Of a DNA stretch of 8,669 bases, positions 6,378 through 8,669 are shown piece after piece (the stretch's first letter is position 1; every line of letters starts with the position of its first letter). The notes beneath the pieces were generated by a model. That model worked only from the letters and a program-made list of their open reading frames with translations, was not told where the DNA came from and searched no databases. A program made the position numbers and the translations under genes. Origin of the DNA: CAZVEE01 sp964625525 (GTDB taxonomy: Bacteria > Pseudomonadota > Alphaproteobacteria > JAJFIK01); contig CAZVEE010000116.1 of the NCBI GenBank assembly GCA_964625525.1, positions 1 to 8,669 on the forward strand, read 5' to 3'.

Positions 6378-8057
6378 TTACATATTGGGGTAGTTGGGTC
6401 CGCCGCCACCCTCAGGCACCACCCAGTTGATGTTCTGGGTCGGGTCCTTGATATCGCACGACTTACAATGCACGCAGTTCTGCGCATTGATGACGAAGCG
6501 CGGATTTTCCCCGTTCGAATCATACACCACCTCATACACCCCCGCCGGGCAGTAGCGCTGAGCGGGTTCTGCATAAGTAGGAAGATTATATTCGATCGGG
6601 ACATTCGGGTCCTTCAACGTCAAGTGACAGGGCTGGTCTTCCTCGTGATTGGTGAACGCGTAGGAGACCGCCGTCAGTCGGTCGAAGGAAAGGACCCCAT
6701 CAGGCCTTGGGTACTCGATTCGGGGCATCTCGTCGGCCTTCTTCAGGCACTCGTGATCGGGCTTGCCATGCGCCAGCGTGCCGAAAAAGGAAAACCCGAA
6801 CAGCTGGTTGGTCCACATATCGAAGCCACCAAAGATGGTGCCCCAATAGGTGCCAAAGCGCGACAGCAGCGGCTTCACGTTGCGCACCCGCTTCAGGTCT
6901 GTGTAGACGTGGCTGGCTTCGTATTTCGCCGTGTAGGCCGTGACTTCGTCATGGGCCCGGCCCTCTTGCAGGGCCTCAAACACCGCCTCGCCGCCGAGCA
7001 TGCCGGTCTTCATGGCGTTGTGACTGCCCTTGATGCGCGGCACGTTCACAAACCCGGCCGCGCAGCCCACCAGCAAACCGCCTGGGAATGTTAGCTTCGG
7101 CACCGACTGGAAGCCCCCTTCGGTGATCGCCCGCGAGCCGTAAGCCACGCGCTTGCCGCCCTCCAGGAAGTCCTTGATCAGCGGGTGATGCTTGAAGCGC
7201 TGGAATTCCTCGAACGGCGACAACCAGGGGTTCTCATAGTTCAGGTGCACCACAAAGCCGATGGAGACCAGATTGTCCTCCATGTGATACATCCACGACC
7301 CGCCGCCGGTATTGGCATCGAGCGGCCAGCCCTGGGTGTGCATCACCAGGCCCATCTGGTGCTTGGCCGGATCGACTTCCCACAGCTCCTTGATGCCGAT
7401 GCCGTATTTCTGCGGCTCCTTGCCGTCCGCAAGCCCAAACCGCTCCACCAGCGTCTTGGTCAGCGAGCCGCGCGCGCCCTCGGCGAACAGCGTGTATTTG
7501 GCATGCAGTTCCAGGCCCTGCGTGGAGACACCGTCCTTCAGCTTGAACTCCCGGTCGATGCCGATATCGCCCGTCGCCACGCCTTTGACGCTGCCGTCTT
7601 CGTTGTAGAGCACTTCCGAGCAGGCCGAGCCCGGATAGACCTCAATGCCCATGGCCTCTGCCTGCTCGCCGAGCCAGCGGGTCAGATTGCCAAGGCTGGT
7701 GGCATAATTGCCGTGATTGCTCATCAGCGGCGGCATCATGAGGTTGGGCAGCCGCGTGGCGCCGGTCTCGGTCAGCACATAGAACCGGTCTTCGTTAACC
7801 TCGGCCTTGAGCGGGGCGCCCCGCTCCTTCCAATCCGGAAACAACTCGTTGAGCGCGATCGGATCCACCACGGCGCCCGACAGAATATGCGCGCCAATCT
7901 CGGAGCCCTTTTCCAGAACGACCACCGAGTAATCCACGCCGGCGTCTTCGCACAGCTGCTTGAAGCGGATCGCGGCGCACAGCCCTGCCGGGCCGCCCCC
8001 GACGATGACCACATCATATTCCATGGCTTCACGCTGCATGGTCTCGTCGCGTTCCAT
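6378..8057 (-). CDS. etf-QO: Electron transfer flavoprotein:ubiquinone oxidoreductase (ETF-QO)
   Basis: Peripheral inner-membrane enzyme that takes electrons from reduced ETF, and so from fatty-acid and amino-acid dehydrogenases, and passes them to ubiquinone. The 559 residues match the family length. The FAD dinucleotide-binding motif DVVIVGGGPAG is at 15-25 and a second FAD-contact region is GGLLVGCAAGFVNVPRIKG (326-344). The 4Fe-4S cluster ligands are Cys503 (in YCPAGVYE), Cys528, Cys531 and Cys534 (in NCVHCKSCDIKDP), all present. The HILSGAV block (57-63) is also characteristic. The ATG at 8057 has GGAGG 5 nt upstream. It is the first gene of the leftward operon with the TPR lipoprotein and ispE. 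The promoter must lie in the region up to about 8200, which holds a 17-bp tandem repeat. No missing residues or frameshifts were seen. Confidence 0.97.
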   Translation of the reverse strand: MERDETMQREAMEYDVVIVGGGPAGLCAAIRFKQLCEDAGVDYSVVVLEKGSEIGAHILSGAVVDPIALNELFPDWKERGAPLKAEVNEDRFYVLTETGATRLPNLMMPPLMSNHGNYATSLGNLTRWLGEQAEAMGIEVYPGSACSEVLYNEDGSVKGVATGDIGIDREFKLKDGVSTQGLELHAKYTLFAEGARGSLTKTLVERFGLADGKEPQKYGIGIKELWEVDPAKHQMGLVMHTQGWPLDANTGGGSWMYHMEDNLVSIGFVVHLNYENPWLSPFEEFQRFKHHPLIKDFLEGGKRVAYGSRAITEGGFQSVPKLTFPGGLLVGCAAGFVNVPRIKGSHNAMKTGMLGGEAVFEALQEGRAHDEVTAYTAKYEASHVYTDLKRVRNVKPLLSRFGTYWGTIFGGFDMWTNQLFGFSFFGTLAHGKPDHECLKKADEMPRIEYPRPDGVLSFDRLTAVSYAFTNHEEDQPCHLTLKDPNVPIEYNLPTYAEPAQRYCPAGVYEVVYDSNGENPRFVINAQNCVHCKSCDIKDPTQNINWVVPEGGGGPNYPNM

Positions 8058-8088
8058 CCCTGCCTCCGTCAGCCGTCTGTCGTGTCCC

Positions 8089-8107
8089 AGAGTCTCAGTC
8101 GCACTCT
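8089..8107. other. Short inverted repeat in the ETF-QO leader
   Basis: AGAGT (8089-8093) and ACTCT (8103-8107) form a 5-bp dyad with a 9-nt spacer, 32-50 nt upstream of the ETF-QO ATG and immediately beside the 17-bp repeats. It is short enough to arise by chance; it could be an operator half-site pair or a small leader hairpin. Confidence 0.25.
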
Positions 8108-8148
8108 TGACCGTGTCGCCGTTATGACCGTGTCGCCGTTATGACCGT
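8108..8148. repeat. 17-bp tandem repeat upstream of ETF-QO
   Basis: TGACCGTGTCGCCGTTA at 8108-8124 is repeated exactly at 8125-8141 and followed by a third partial copy (TGACCGT, 8142-8148). It sits 51-91 nt upstream of the ETF-QO start codon, where the promoter or leader would be. Read on the minus strand, each unit gives GGTCATAACGGCGACAC across the junctions. Just to its right, CCGTT and AACGG (8145-8161 region) form a small dyad. Confidence 0.9.
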
Positions 8149-8366
8149 TTTGGCTTAACGGCCTCGCGCGCCACCCATGGCCCGCACTCCTTATCGGATG
8201 CGGATGGGCGGGCGGTCAACCGCGCCACGCCGGCGAACCGATGGCCATCGCCCCGCCCGCGACCAAGCCGTCACCGGCTCATGGGCGTCCCGATGCAGCC
8301 GAGCTCTTGATCCTGGCTGGTCAGGGCGGCACATGTCGTCTCAATATTGGGTCAGTCGGCTTGCCA

Positions 8367-8387
8367 ATCCCATCCTTGTGATGGGAT
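8367..8387 (+). other. Perfect 8-bp stem-loop upstream of the glycosylase gene
   Basis: ATCCCATC (8367-8374) pairs fully with GATGGGAT (8380-8387) around a 5-nt loop CTTGT, 97 nt upstream of the plus-strand ATG. A short T-run (TTTT, 8397-8400) follows only 9 nt later, so it is not a standard intrinsic terminator. It may be an operator, a leader structure or the 3' end of a small RNA; nothing in the sequence decides between these. Confidence 0.4.
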
Positions 8388-8483
8388 CTCGTCCGGTTTT
8401 ATCGTCGCACAACCCGAGCCAAGGTCCTGTGGCTGTCTGAGAACCGGACGCCGCCTACAACTCATCCGAGATCGATCACCGCC

Positions 8484-8669
8484 ATGGCCCATGCGCCCTC
8501 GTCCCGCCCCGATCCCCAGGCCGTCCGCGCGCTCTTCGCGTGGTATGCCGCCATGGGCGTGGACGAGGCGGTGGGGCTCACCCCGGTCGATCGCACCGCC
8601 ATCAGCGAGACGCCCGCCCCCCCAACGGCCCGCCCCGCGGCCCCGCGCCCCCCCCGCGAGGCGCCACCG
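8484..8669 (+). CDS. Probable uracil-DNA glycosylase, N-terminal fragment (runs off right edge)
   Basis: An ATG at 8484 opens a frame that stays open for all 62 remaining codons and continues beyond the window. The part RALFAWYAAMGVDEAVG (residues 15-31) followed by PVDR (34-37) and then a Pro/Ala/Arg-rich linker is the usual N-terminal extension of alphaproteobacterial family 4/5-type uracil-DNA glycosylases, which remove uracil from DNA and carry a 4Fe-4S cluster. The catalytic motifs and cluster cysteines lie outside the window, so the call rests on this N-terminal signature and on a remembered tendency for this gene to lie beside ETF-QO. The next in-frame stop upstream is TGA at 8379-8381 and there is no other ATG, GTG or TTG between, so the start is well fixed. 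The Shine-Dalgarno is weak. Third codon positions are strongly G/C, as in the neighbouring genes. Confidence 0.7.
   Translation, partial: MAHAPSSRPDPQAVRALFAWYAAMGVDEAVGLTPVDRTAISETPAPPTARPAAPRPPREAPP

Larger units (their letters stand above)
8058..8483. other. Long divergent intergenic region between ETF-QO and the glycosylase gene
   Basis: This 426-nt stretch separates two divergent genes and contains no gene that I can support. It holds the ETF-QO ribosome binding site (GGAGG on the minus strand, 8063-8067), a small dyad (8089-8107), the 17-bp tandem repeat (8108-8148), a compact dyad GCGGT-CA-ACCGC at 8212-8223 and a perfect 8-bp hairpin at 8367-8387. No promoter hexamer pair on either strand is convincing. 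The best plus-strand guess is TTGTGA (8376-8381) with a TTTAT stretch near 8398. An open frame at 8177-8440 is Arg/Ser/Pro-rich with no recognisable domain and looks like chance. Confidence 0.6.

Noticed and set aside
7185..8144. 319-codon plus-strand open frame opposite ETF-QO
   Set aside because: Antisense to a gene with intact FAD and 4Fe-4S motifs; its last part runs through the 17-bp repeats without any recognisable protein feature.
8417..8434. AGCCA/TGGCT dyad as a terminator or operator
   Set aside because: Only 5 bp with an 8-nt loop, expected by chance in this composition.
8177..8440. 87-codon plus-strand open frame in the intergenic region
   Set aside because: Arg/Ser/Pro-rich without domain, signal peptide or ribosome binding site, and it runs through the hairpin; most likely chance in GC-rich DNA.

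Overview
The window is GC-rich chromosomal DNA that looks like ordinary core genome of an alphaproteobacterium. The evidence is the combination of an electron-transfer flavoprotein:ubiquinone oxidoreductase (ETF-QO), a TPR lipoprotein, IspE, a long-chain polyprenyl diphosphate synthase, a DUF2007 protein, a small-molecule or tRNA N6-adenine-type methyltransferase and an S49 peptidase in a row. From memory, this gene order is seen in Rhodobacterales and Hyphomonadales-like (Maricaulaceae-type) genomes. I cannot fix the genus. I see no phage, insertion sequence, CRISPR array, tRNA or rRNA.

Layout. (a) Left edge to about 2160, minus strand: a likely operon transcribed leftwards, DUF2007 protein -> methyltransferase -> S49 peptidase -> a small membrane-anchored protein that runs off the left edge. 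The DUF2007 and methyltransferase genes overlap by GTGA. (b) About 2160-2377: divergent intergenic region. (c) 2378-3442, plus strand: a single gene for a long-chain (octaprenyl/decaprenyl-type) diphosphate synthase. (d) 3443-3592: short convergent gap. (e) 3593-8057, minus strand: ETF-QO -> TPR lipoprotein -> ispE, tightly packed (20-nt gap, then an ATGA overlap). (f) 8058-8483: the only long non-coding stretch, with a 17-bp tandem repeat just upstream of ETF-QO and a perfect 8-bp hairpin nearer the next gene. (g) 8484 to the right edge, plus strand: the first 62 codons of a probable uracil-DNA glycosylase.

How the genes fit together (inference). IspE makes an intermediate of the MEP route to IPP/DMAPP. 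The polyprenyl synthase condenses IPP into the long side chain used for ubiquinone. ETF-QO feeds electrons from fatty-acid and amino-acid oxidation into the ubiquinone pool. The theme is therefore quinone supply and quinone use. The left operon (methyltransferase, S49 protease, DUF2007) is a set of housekeeping genes with less certain roles.

I found no convincing new system. The most unusual signals are three short tandem duplications (periods 15, 19 and 17 bp). They sit in a low-complexity protein tail at the left edge, at the 3' end of the methyltransferase gene, where they appear to have added about 20 residues, and in the leader or promoter region of the ETF-QO operon.
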